Assembly (NCBI GenBank): GCA_015489185.1
Contig: WGAE01000112.1
Location: forward strand, 1-12,402
Source of the DNA: Campylobacterales bacterium
GTDB taxonomy: Bacteria; Campylobacterota; Campylobacteria; Campylobacterales; QNZT01
DNA: 12,402 bases
Direction: 5' to 3'
Every line of letters starts with the position of its first letter. The stretch's first letter is position 1. Below the pieces are notes generated by a model. It did not search any database and was not told the origin of the DNA. It saw only the letters and a program-made list of their open reading frames with translations. Below, one piece after another: positions 6,197-12,402 of the stretch. A program made the translations under genes and the position numbers.

Positions 6197-7263
6197 ATAT
6201 CGCAGCGTATGTCTGTCAGATCGAGATGCAAGGTCTCTTCCTGTGTATCAGCTTTAATGCCGTTATCGGGATCATAAAATCTGATTTTGATACGTACTTT
6301 TCCTTCGAGTGTAGAAGGACAGTAGTTGATGCGATAAAAACTGCTGTTAAAAAGAATATAGTTGTAAGTTGCTTCGAACGCGCTTTCGATATTATCCTGT
6401 GACGCTTCGAAATGGTGTGCTTTGCCGCTGATTTCAATCAGTGTTTTGTTGTCCGCATTTCCGATGCCGATCGTATAATATTGAAGATTTTTTTTCAGAG
6501 ACTTGAGCATCGTTTTTTTGCTGACAAGATTGGCAAGGTCCCGTCCATCTGTGAAAATAACGATCGAACCGATTTCAAAACTTTGGGTATCGTCACAGTT
6601 GATCCAGCTACACATCTTTTCACCGCTCTGTTTGACGGCTCCGTAGAGATTTGTGGAGTTATCGTATCCTTTCAGATAGCGTTCGATAAAGGTTTCATCT
6701 TTGAGTTGTGCGATTGCGTTTTTCAGAATCGTCGCGTTTCCGGTTGGAAATTCGGTTTGAGTATTCAGGGGAATAATGTTTTTTTTACTGTTGAAGTAGT
6801 AGATTGCAATTTTGAATTTTCCGTGGTTGATGATGTTGTCAATAAAGGCATCAGAAGCTTTGAGTAGTTGTCCGCACGGGGTTGTTTCATCTTTGCAGCC
6901 GGTATCGATGATCGAACCGGAGAGATCAAGCAACAGCAGAACGTTGTTTTCTACCTCGTTATTGCTCTTTTCGACGGTTACAACACTTTCGTCTTTGTGT
7001 CGTCCGTTTTCAAAAAGAGTATAGTATCTATCCTGTGCCAGTTTGTCGTCATGCGCGTAGATTTCAGGCTTGTCGAGGGTTTTTACAATTGTCTGGTAGT
7101 GTCCGCTAAATGGATCGTCACCGTGTACAAAACGACTTTTCTCGACTGTAACAAAGCGCATTTTGGCATGTGATTTGGTTTCGAGATTTTGGTTAAGATC
7201 GCCGGTTCTGCCGCATCCGCTTGCGATAAACAGTGCAAGAAGGAGTATGATTAGTCGATACAT
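6193..7263 (-). CDS. VWA-domain lipoprotein
   Basis: The 356-residue protein starts at ATG 7263, where AAAAGGAG lies six bases upstream and the product begins with a lipoprotein signal (MYRLIILLLALFIASGC, Cys17). An upstream in-frame ATG at 7338 would bury that signal and was rejected. Gly after the Cys predicts outer-membrane sorting. A von Willebrand factor A domain spans about residues 105-300. It has a complete metal site: DLSGS (Asp113, Ser115, Ser117), Thr204 (NSTNLYG) and FTDGRD (Asp239). Cysteines flank this region and may form disulfides in the periplasm. The C-terminal 60 residues look beta-rich. VWA domains bind protein partners through the metal ion; the partner here is unknown. 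It lies 16 bases after the SurA-like gene, so the two are probably co-transcribed, and the chaperone may act on envelope proteins of the same kind. Confidence 0.85.
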   Translation of the reverse strand: MYRLIILLLALFIASGCGRTGDLNQNLETKSHAKMRFVTVEKSRFVHGDDPFSGHYQTIVKTLDKPEIYAHDDKLAQDRYYTLFENGRHKDESVVTVEKSNNEVENNVLLLLDLSGSIIDTGCKDETTPCGQLLKASDAFIDNIINHGKFKIAIYYFNSKKNIIPLNTQTEFPTGNATILKNAIAQLKDETFIERYLKGYDNSTNLYGAVKQSGEKMCSWINCDDTQSFEIGSIVIFTDGRDLANLVSKKTMLKSLKKNLQYYTIGIGNADNKTLIEISGKAHHFEASQDNIESAFEATYNYILFNSSFYRINYCPSTLEGKVRIKIRFYDPDNGIKADTQEETLHLDLTDIRCDI

Positions 7264-7279
7264 GCGACTCCTTTTTTCG

Positions 7280-8113
7280 TTAAGGTTTTCTGATGACTTT
7301 GATGTCCGCTTCCGATTTTTTCTTTTCAAAATAGGCAATCAACTGTGCCTGCTCCTGCTCTTTCATCAAACGCAGCATAATATTCTGTTTGACCTGTTCA
7401 AAAGGTGCCGTTACCGCTTTGCCTTTGTGCTGCACGAAAAACATGGCATATTTATCTTTTCCAAGCTTGATAATTTGGGTAAATTTACGGGTCGGTGTTT
7501 CTAAAATCAGTTGCATCAGCTGTGGATTGGTTTTACGGGGATCGAGTGTACGTGGTGTGATTTTGACATTGGGTAGCATTAGCATAGGTTGCATCAAAAT
7601 CGCCTGCAGTGCGCGCGGATCGTTTGAGAGATATTCCTGGATTTTGACTTTTCCGGGAATTGTGAACATCTTTTTATGTGACTCGTAATATTCACGTATT
7701 TGTGCTTCTGTCGGTTTTTTCAGTTTGCCTGCCAGGATGCGCTGATAGAGTTTCTCTTTTTTAATCTGTTTGGCAAGCTCTTTTTTGAACGATGTCAGTG
7801 TTTTTCCCTCTTTTTGCAACGCTTTTTCAAACTGTTCAGGTGTAAGCTTGTTTTGTGCTGCGATCTGTGTGATTCGTTTTTCGATTTCGGCAGGTGTGGC
7901 GAAGATACCCTGTTTTTGCATCTCCTCCTCTTCGATACGCTCCTGGATCAGTGCGTTGACAGCATCCTCTTTGGGAATATGCGCTTTTTGATGCAGTTGC
8001 TCGATTTCCCAGGTTGTTATCGGGTTTCCGTTGACCGTCAGTGCGATCGCTCCGACGGTTTTAGCCAGCACCGGCAGCACAAAAAGCCAGAAAGCGAAAA
8101 AATATTTTATCAT
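7280..8113 (-). CDS. SurA-like periplasmic chaperone / peptidyl-prolyl isomerase-type protein
   Basis: From ATG 8113 (AAGGA nine bases upstream) the protein has 277 residues. It starts with a Sec signal peptide (MIKYFFAFWLFVLPVLA), so it is exported to the periplasm. The next part (GAIALTVNGNPITTWEIEQL through a long helical, Lys/Glu-rich region to about residue 140) is a SurA N-terminal chaperone domain. It includes a typical INALIQERI-like segment (VNALIQERI). A short region after MFTIPGKVKIQEYL resembles a parvulin domain but lacks the GG-x-LG core, so isomerase activity is doubtful. A final helix (FEQVKQNIMLRLMKEQEQAQL) would pack back on the chaperone domain. By position and size it corresponds to C. 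jejuni Cj1289, a SurA-like chaperone. The likely role is outer-membrane protein folding. It is divergent from gltX and precedes the VWA lipoprotein gene. Confidence 0.88.
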   Translation of the reverse strand: MIKYFFAFWLFVLPVLAKTVGAIALTVNGNPITTWEIEQLHQKAHIPKEDAVNALIQERIEEEEMQKQGIFATPAEIEKRITQIAAQNKLTPEQFEKALQKEGKTLTSFKKELAKQIKKEKLYQRILAGKLKKPTEAQIREYYESHKKMFTIPGKVKIQEYLSNDPRALQAILMQPMLMLPNVKITPRTLDPRKTNPQLMQLILETPTRKFTQIIKLGKDKYAMFFVQHKGKAVTAPFEQVKQNIMLRLMKEQEQAQLIAYFEKKKSEADIKVIRKP

Positions 8114-8140
8114 AGTCAAAAATCCTTGCATTTTCGATAA

Positions 8141-8169
8141 TTGAAGATTATAGCACATTATGCTAAAAT
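8141..8169 (+). promoter_or_regulatory. gltX promoter
   Basis: TTGAAG (8141-8146) and TAAAAT (8164-8169) are separated by 17 bases, and TGC (8161-8163) directly before the -10 makes it an extended -10 promoter. Transcription should begin near 8176, leaving about 16 bases of leader with AAAAAAGG (8177-8184) as the ribosome site. The minus-strand promoter of the SurA-like gene lies inside this spacer. Confidence 0.6.
8147..8155 (-). promoter_or_regulatory. Extended -10 promoter of the SurA-like gene
   Basis: The minus strand reads TGC-TATAAT (TATAAT at 8152-8147), the same form as the dcd promoter. The predicted start is near 8140, about 27 bases before the ATG at 8113. The box is embedded in the spacer of the gltX promoter, so polymerase can occupy only one of the two at a time. 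Confidence 0.6.
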
Positions 8170-8191
8170 TGCTCCCAAAAAAGGTATATTA

Positions 8192-9589
8192 ATGTTGACG
8201 ACAAGATTTGCTCCAAGTCCTACTGGATATCTCCATATCGGGGGGCTTCGAACCGCACTCTATAACTATCTGTGGGCACGCAAGAATAGCGGGCGTTTTT
8301 TGCTTCGTATCGAAGATACCGATCTCAAACGAAACTCGCAGGAAGCTGCCGAAGCGATCGAGGAGGCGTTTCGTTGGGTAGGGCTTTCTCATGACGACGA
8401 AATCATCTATCAATCCCAGAGATTCGATATCTATAAAAAATATATCCGGCAATTGCTGGATGAAGGAAAAGCCTACTACTGCTATATGACAAAAGAAGAA
8501 TTGGATGCATTACGCAAAGAGCAGCAGGCACGCAAAGAGAGACCCAGATATGACGGGCGTTACAGAGATTTTACCGGTACGCCCCCTGAGGGTGTCGATC
8601 CGGTTGTCCGCATCAAAGCGCCGCAATCGGGAACGATTACGTTTGAAGATGGTATCAAGGGGACGGTCTCTTTTCGGGTTGAAGATGTACTTGACGACTT
8701 CATCATTGCCAGAGCGGACGGTACACCGACATATAATTTTGTTGTTGCAATCGATGATGCGCTGATGGGAGTAAACGAGATTATCCGCGGGGATGATCAC
8801 CTTTCAAATACACCTAAACAGATTGTCGTCTATCAGTCACTGGGATTTGATATTCCCAAGTTCTATCATGTCCCGATGATTCTCAATCCCAGCGGTAAAA
8901 AGCTCTCCAAACGTGACGGTGCGATGGATGTGATGGAGTACAAGCGTATGGGATATTTACCCGAAGCGTTGCTCAATTTTCTGGTTAGACTGGGGTGGAG
9001 TCACGGGGATCAGGAGATCTTCTCTTTTCAGGAGATGCTGGAGCTGTTTGATCCCAAAGAGATTAACAAGTCCGCTTCGGCATACAATGCCCAAAAACTA
9101 CTCTGGTTAAACGCACACTATATCAAAAATGCTTCGTATGAGCGCCTGATTGAAGAGTTGAAAGCGTTTGATGTGAATATTGAAGATCATGATAAAAAGG
9201 AGATTCTGGTCGATGCGCTCAGAGATCGGGCAAAAACACTTGTAGAGTTTTCCGAAATGGCACGGGCGATTTTGGAGGCGCCGCAAAGTTATGATGAAAA
9301 AGCGATGAAAAAGTTTATCAACGAGGAGGCGATCGAAATTTTACGAAAGTATGCGGCGTATCTGAATATCAGTGAATCTCCGTTGCACTTGCCTGTTGAT
9401 TTTGAACAGGTCACCAAAGCGTTTATGGAAAAAGAGGGATTGAAGATGAAACAGCTTGCGCAACCGATCCGCATTGCGATGGTTGGAAGTGCCGTAAGCC
9501 CGTCGGTATATGATGTGCTTAGTATTGTGGGCAAAGAGGAGGCGGTACGCAGAATAGAAGCGCTGATACACTATTTTCACACAAAATAG
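8192..9589 (+). CDS. gltX: Glutamate--tRNA ligase
   Basis: GltX charges tRNA with glutamate in the cytosol. The 465-residue length fits the bacterial family. The class I signatures are present: RFAPSPTGYLHIGG with the HIGH-like HIGG (15-18), LLRIEDTD (38-44), and the KMSKS-like KLSKR (237-241). An anticodon-binding helical domain follows, ending SVYDVLSIVGKEE. An in-frame ATG at 8141 was rejected because it precedes the promoter's -10 box; ATG 8192 has AAGG seven bases upstream and the normal MLTTRFAPSPTG start. Campylobacterota usually have two GltX proteins, one of which (GluRS2 in Helicobacter pylori) charges tRNA-Gln for later amidation. By gene order this is the Cj1288c-type copy, but its tRNA preference cannot be read from sequence. 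Malic enzyme follows after 33 bases. Confidence 0.97.
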   Translation: MLTTRFAPSPTGYLHIGGLRTALYNYLWARKNSGRFLLRIEDTDLKRNSQEAAEAIEEAFRWVGLSHDDEIIYQSQRFDIYKKYIRQLLDEGKAYYCYMTKEELDALRKEQQARKERPRYDGRYRDFTGTPPEGVDPVVRIKAPQSGTITFEDGIKGTVSFRVEDVLDDFIIARADGTPTYNFVVAIDDALMGVNEIIRGDDHLSNTPKQIVVYQSLGFDIPKFYHVPMILNPSGKKLSKRDGAMDVMEYKRMGYLPEALLNFLVRLGWSHGDQEIFSFQEMLELFDPKEINKSASAYNAQKLLWLNAHYIKNASYERLIEELKAFDVNIEDHDKKEILVDALRDRAKTLVEFSEMARAILEAPQSYDEKAMKKFINEEAIEILRKYAAYLNISESPLHLPVDFEQVTKAFMEKEGLKMKQLAQPIRIAMVGSAVSPSVYDVLSIVGKEEAVRRIEALIHYFHTK

Positions 9590-9622
9590 AAGCGTTTCTT
9601 AAGTAAATCAAGGAGACTGAAG

Positions 9623-10912
9623 ATGGAAGACTTTCGCAAAGAATCGCTGGCTTATCATGAAGGAGGGAAAATCGGTACGGAATTAACCAAACCGTGCAAT
9701 ACCCAAAAAGAGCTCTCTATGGCATATACGCCTGGAGTGGCGTACCCATGTCTGGAGATAGAAAAAGAGCCGACACAGGCGTATAAATATACGAACAAAC
9801 GAAATCTGGTGGCGGTCATTACCGACGGGAGTGCTGTGCTAGGGCTTGGAAATATCGGTGCGCTGGCGGGCAAACCGGTGATGGAGGGAAAAGCGGTTCT
9901 GTTTAAAAAATTTGGCAAAGTAGATGCCGTCGATGTGGAACTGAATGTTCATGATGTCGATAAGATTGTAGAAGTTTGTGTTGCTATCAGTGATACATAC
10001 GGAGGAATCAATCTGGAAGATATCAAGGCACCGGAGTGTTTTGAAATAGAAAAGCGGCTTCAGGAGCGGGTGAATATTCCCGTTTTTCATGACGATCAGC
10101 ACGGTACAGCGATCATTACCGCCGCAGGATTGCTCAATGCATTGGAACTTACGGGCAAAAAGCTCGAAGATATCAAAATTGTCATCATCGGTGCCGGAGC
10201 GGCAGGTATTGCAAGCGGAAGGATGTATCGGAATATGGGTGCAAAACATATTGTATTGGTTGATTCCAAAGGGGTGATCAATACCAGACGAAATGATTTA
10301 AACATTTATAAAGCAGAATTTGCAATCGATACGCCAGATGAAACACTTGCTGATGCCATCAAAGGTGCAGATATGCTACTTGGACTGAGCGGTCCCAGAC
10401 TGGTGACACAGGAGATGGTCAAGACGATGGCAAAAGACGCCATCATTTTTGCTTGCGCCAATCCTACGCCTGAGATCACGCCTGCTGAGGTTAAAGAGGT
10501 ACGTCCCGATATTATTGTTGGTACGGGACGTAGTGATTTTCCAAATCAGGTCAACAATGTACTGGGATTTCCCTCTATTTTCAGAGGGGCGCTCGATGTC
10601 GGTGCCAAAAAGATCACCGAAAATATGAAAATTGCGGCGGCACGTGCATTGGCGGATTTGGCAAAAGAGCCGGTGCCCTATTACGTCAAGGCGGCATACA
10701 ATAATCCCGATCTCGAGTTCGGTCCAGACCACATCATCCCGACGCCGTTTAGCAAGGAGGTAATGATCTGGGTTGCCTCAGCGGTTGCAAAAGCAGCGTA
10801 TGAAGATGGTGTCACGGATATTGAAAGATGCGATGTCGAAGCCTATAAAGAACGACTGCGCAAACTGGCGTATATTGATGAACAGGAAGATACCAGTATC
10901 ATATCTGAGTAA
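9623..10912 (+). CDS. Malic enzyme (malate dehydrogenase, oxaloacetate-decarboxylating)
   Basis: It converts malate to pyruvate and CO2 with reduction of NAD+ or NADP+. The 429 residues correspond to the short bacterial form, without the phosphotransacetylase domain of long MaeB. Visible motifs are SMAYTPGVA with the catalytic Tyr35, VITDGSAVLGLGNIG (65-79), MEGKAVLFKKFG with the likely catalytic Lys90, LEDI and FHDDQHGTA (155-163, metal-binding Asp), the Rossmann glycine loop GAGAAG (190-195), and FACANPTPEI. All expected residues are present. Which cofactor it uses is not decided. The Shine-Dalgarno AAGGAG (9610-9615) is seven bases before ATG. It sits directly behind gltX, as in Campylobacter (Cj1287c). 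It can supply pyruvate and reducing power for biosynthesis from C4 acids. Confidence 0.95.
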   Translation: MEDFRKESLAYHEGGKIGTELTKPCNTQKELSMAYTPGVAYPCLEIEKEPTQAYKYTNKRNLVAVITDGSAVLGLGNIGALAGKPVMEGKAVLFKKFGKVDAVDVELNVHDVDKIVEVCVAISDTYGGINLEDIKAPECFEIEKRLQERVNIPVFHDDQHGTAIITAAGLLNALELTGKKLEDIKIVIIGAGAAGIASGRMYRNMGAKHIVLVDSKGVINTRRNDLNIYKAEFAIDTPDETLADAIKGADMLLGLSGPRLVTQEMVKTMAKDAIIFACANPTPEITPAEVKEVRPDIIVGTGRSDFPNQVNNVLGFPSIFRGALDVGAKKITENMKIAAARALADLAKEPVPYYVKAAYNNPDLEFGPDHIIPTPFSKEVMIWVASAVAKAAYEDGVTDIERCDVEAYKERLRKLAYIDEQEDTSIISE

Positions 10913-10972
10913 TTGACAACAGACGGATGTTGTATGGGAATCCGATTATTGAGAAAAAAAGGAGAACAAGAG

Positions 10973-11461
10973 GTGCAGATTCAGATTTTTATTACCGGAG
11001 GAACGATCGCCAAACGATACGACCCGATAAGCGGACAGCTTGATTTTGATGCGGACCATCTGCAAAAGATACTGACAGAAGGCAGATGTACCGAAGAAGT
11101 GGAGATTGAGACGCTGATGCTCAAAGATTCGCTTGAGATGGATGATGTGGATAGAGAGATTATCTATCAGTCCTGTCTCACTACCACCGCACAAAAAATT
11201 TTGATTACACATGGTACCGATACAATGATCGAAACCGCTTTCAAACTTGCAGAGATCAAAGATAAGATGATTGTGCTGACAGGTGCAATGATCCCCTTCG
11301 GTTTTAAAGGTTCCGATGCACTTTTTAATGTTGGTACGGCATTCGGTGCACTCAACGCCTACCTCCCTGCCGGGGTCTATCTGGCAATGAACGGACAGAT
11401 CTTTTTATATAACAATGTCTACAAAGATAAAGAGAAGGGAGAGTTTTGCGCTTTGAGTTAA
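10973..11461 (+). CDS. Single-domain asparaginase-like protein
   Basis: The 162-residue protein equals only the N-terminal catalytic domain of type I/II L-asparaginases (normally about 330 residues). It begins QIQIFITGGTIAK with Thr11, the nucleophile position, and a nearby Tyr16. LKDSLEMDD (51-58) matches the substrate-binding Ser motif, THGTDTM gives Thr82-Asp83, and LTGAMIP and VYLAMNG are family strands. The Lys of the second triad (Lys162 in E. coli AnsB) has no counterpart between SDALFN and GVYLAMNG. The C-terminal dimer-forming domain is absent, and the next gene starts 58 bases on, so this is not a visible truncation with remains. I chose GTG 10973 (AGGAG eight bases upstream) over an in-frame TTG at 10913. 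Stand-alone proteins of this size exist in related bacteria as far as I recall. Asparagine hydrolysis is uncertain; a binding or other amidohydrolase role is possible. Confidence 0.82.
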   Translation: MQIQIFITGGTIAKRYDPISGQLDFDADHLQKILTEGRCTEEVEIETLMLKDSLEMDDVDREIIYQSCLTTTAQKILITHGTDTMIETAFKLAEIKDKMIVLTGAMIPFGFKGSDALFNVGTAFGALNAYLPAGVYLAMNGQIFLYNNVYKDKEKGEFCALS

Positions 11462-11497
11462 ATACAAAAGGAGTTGTGTTAGTATTTACCGCAAAAC
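11443..11497 (+). repeat. Nested inverted repeats at the asparaginase / protease gene junction
   Basis: Outer arms GTTTTGCG (11443-11450) and CGCAAAAC (11490-11497) are exact complements. Inside them TAAATAC (11459-11465) pairs exactly with GTATTTA (11482-11488), leaving a 16-base loop. An 8-versus-1-base internal bulge separates the stems. The left arms lie over the last codons and the stop codon of the asparaginase-like gene; the right arms end nine bases before the protease gene's Shine-Dalgarno. No T-run follows immediately, so a simple terminator is doubtful. It may be an mRNA structure between the two genes. Confidence 0.35.
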
Positions 11498-11518
11498 AGA
11501 ATTTTAAAGGAAGTTTTT

Positions 11519-12402
11519 ATGAAGTGGCGTGACAGACGTAAAAGTACAAATGTTGAAGACAGGCGTGCAAGTTCGGGTGGCGGACGCGGTTTTCGCATGC
11601 CCTCTTTGCAAACGCTCTTTTTCCTTTATCCACTTATTAAACCGTTATTGCGTAGCAAACTGGGACTTTTGGTGCTGGCGATCGGGGCGTTTGCCTATTT
11701 TAGCGGATTCAATCCTCTGGCGATGTTGGGCGGAGGCGCGCAGCATGCACCGACGACCAAGGCACAGAAACAGAAGGATGATGAAGAAGCGGACTTTATG
11801 AAAACTGTCCTGGCGGATACGGAAGATGTCTGGAGTGCCATTTTCAAACAGGCGGGATATCGATATCAACCACCTGTGATGGTTTTGTATCGTGGCAGTA
11901 CCAGAAGCGGTTGCGGTTTTGCTCAGGCGCAGATGGGACCGTTTTATTGTCCAAACGATCAGAAAATTTATGTTGATTTAGGTTTTTTTGACGAACTCAG
12001 AGAGCGCTTCGGTGCGACGGGTGACTTTGCACAGGCATATGTGCTGGCACATGAAGTGGGACATCATATTCAAAATCTCGAAGGAACGTTGCAGAAAGTC
12101 GAGATGGCAAAGCAGCGTAGTTTCGGACGTGCCGGACAGAATAAACTGCAGGTAAAAGTGGAGTTACAGGCGGATTGTTACGCCGGAGTCTGGGCACATC
12201 ATGCTCAGAAAATGAAACATATGCTGGAACAGGGCGATATCGATGAAGCGCTTAATGCCGCAAGTGCGATCGGTGATGACAAAATTCAGCAACAAACGAC
12301 CGGATATGTGATGCCCGACAGTTTCACACACGGCTCTTCCAAACAGCGTATGTATTGGTTTTATCGTGGACTAAAAACCGGAGACTTAAATAGTTGTAAT
12401 AC
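11519..12402 (+). CDS. YpfJ-family neutral zinc metallopeptidase (partial at 3' end)
   Basis: Translation from ATG 11519 (AAAGGAAG at 11506-11513) stays open to the window end, giving 294 residues; the family usually ends only a little later, so most of the gene is here. It matches E. coli YpfJ: the N-terminal MKWRDRRKSTNVEDRR, one membrane span (about 48-70), a region with GCGFAQAQMGPFYCP (131-145), the zinc motif HEVGH (178-182) with catalytic Glu179, and ELQADCYAG (215-223), which supplies the third ligand. The protein should be anchored in the inner membrane by the single span. The positive-inside rule (basic residues 4-46) puts the catalytic part in the periplasm. Substrates of this family are not established. 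It is 57 bases downstream of the asparaginase-like gene and probably co-transcribed. Confidence 0.9.
   Translation, partial: MKWRDRRKSTNVEDRRASSGGGRGFRMPSLQTLFFLYPLIKPLLRSKLGLLVLAIGAFAYFSGFNPLAMLGGGAQHAPTTKAQKQKDDEEADFMKTVLADTEDVWSAIFKQAGYRYQPPVMVLYRGSTRSGCGFAQAQMGPFYCPNDQKIYVDLGFFDELRERFGATGDFAQAYVLAHEVGHHIQNLEGTLQKVEMAKQRSFGRAGQNKLQVKVELQADCYAGVWAHHAQKMKHMLEQGDIDEALNAASAIGDDKIQQQTTGYVMPDSFTHGSSKQRMYWFYRGLKTGDLNSCN

Noticed and set aside
7264..7338. Longer N-terminus for the VWA protein starting at 7338
   Set aside because: It overlaps the end of the SurA-like gene and would place 25 charged residues before a clear lipoprotein signal; ATG 7263 follows AAGGAG.
8114..8191. Upstream starts at 8158 (SurA-like) and 8141 (gltX)
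   Set aside because: The extended N-termini would overlap each other and the promoters, hide the signal peptide of the chaperone, and add residues before the standard GltX start.
10913..10941. TTGACA at 10913-10918 as the -35 of a promoter for the asparaginase-like gene
   Set aside because: No acceptable -10 box lies 16-18 bases downstream; the consensus hexamer alone is weak evidence in this AT-rich setting. The same TTG was also rejected as a start codon because a GTG with AGGAG follows at 10973.
11443..11544. Open frame reading on past the asparaginase stop, about 30 codons in another frame, as a frameshifted C-terminus
   Set aside because: It has no start, runs into the protease gene, does not resemble the asparaginase C-terminal domain, and the in-frame ending (KGEFCALS) fits the short form.
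1..12402. CRISPR arrays, tRNA or rRNA genes, insertion sequences, attachment sites, classical intrinsic terminators
   Set aside because: Reading every intergenic gap (all shorter than about 130 bases) showed no spaced repeats, cloverleaf, transposase or hairpin directly followed by a T-run.

Overview
The window is a dense stretch of bacterial chromosome, moderately AT-rich, with no RNA genes, mobile elements or CRISPR seen. It most likely comes from the Campylobacterota (Epsilonproteobacteria). The order dcd / accB-accC / SurA-like chaperone / gltX / malic enzyme is the order I recall for Campylobacter jejuni Cj1292 to Cj1287c. The Dcd and AccC sequences also look typical of that phylum. Extra genes (histidine phosphatase, VWA lipoprotein, RDD and MFS proteins, single-domain asparaginase, YpfJ-type protease) suggest a free-living, perhaps sulfur-oxidising member (Sulfurimonas/Sulfurovum-like) rather than Campylobacter itself. 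The genus is inference.

Layout. (1) 1-111: 3' end of an unidentified plus-strand gene. (2) 162-1575: two overlapping plus-strand genes. The first is a Fis-type DNA-binding protein on a stripped-down NtrC-like AAA+ core. The second is a PAS protein with a degenerate kinase-like C-terminus. Together they look like a decayed NtrB/NtrC pair. A perfect 13-bp inverted repeat covers their promoter and start codon. (3) 1558-3721: minus-strand operon dcd, RDD membrane protein, MFS transporter. (4) 3722-3846: divergent promoter region with a 16-bp palindrome exactly midway between two -10 boxes. (5) 3847-6196: plus-strand operon accB, accC (biotin carrier and biotin carboxylase of acetyl-CoA carboxylase) and a histidine phosphatase, each overlapping the next. 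(6) 6193-8113: minus-strand pair, SurA-like periplasmic chaperone followed by a VWA-domain lipoprotein. (7) 8114-8191: two divergent promoters that physically overlap. (8) 8192-12402: plus-strand run of gltX, malic enzyme, single-domain asparaginase-like protein and a YpfJ-family membrane metalloprotease cut by the window end.

Most genes are core metabolism and envelope biogenesis: fatty-acid precursor synthesis (AccB/AccC), dUTP supply (Dcd), Glu-tRNA synthesis (GltX), pyruvate/NAD(P)H supply (malic enzyme) and outer-membrane protein folding (SurA-like). Packing is extreme. Genes in an operon overlap or lie tens of bases apart, and both convergent junctions overlap (18 bp and 4 bp), leaving no room for a conventional terminator.

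I found no clearly new multi-gene system. The most unusual items are the decayed two-component pair with its palindromic control region, the symmetric dcd/accB control region, and the one-domain asparaginase. Several upstream in-frame starts were rejected in favour of starts with a Shine-Dalgarno sequence and family-consistent length: dcd 3721, VWA protein 7263, SurA-like 8113, gltX 8192, asparaginase GTG 10973.
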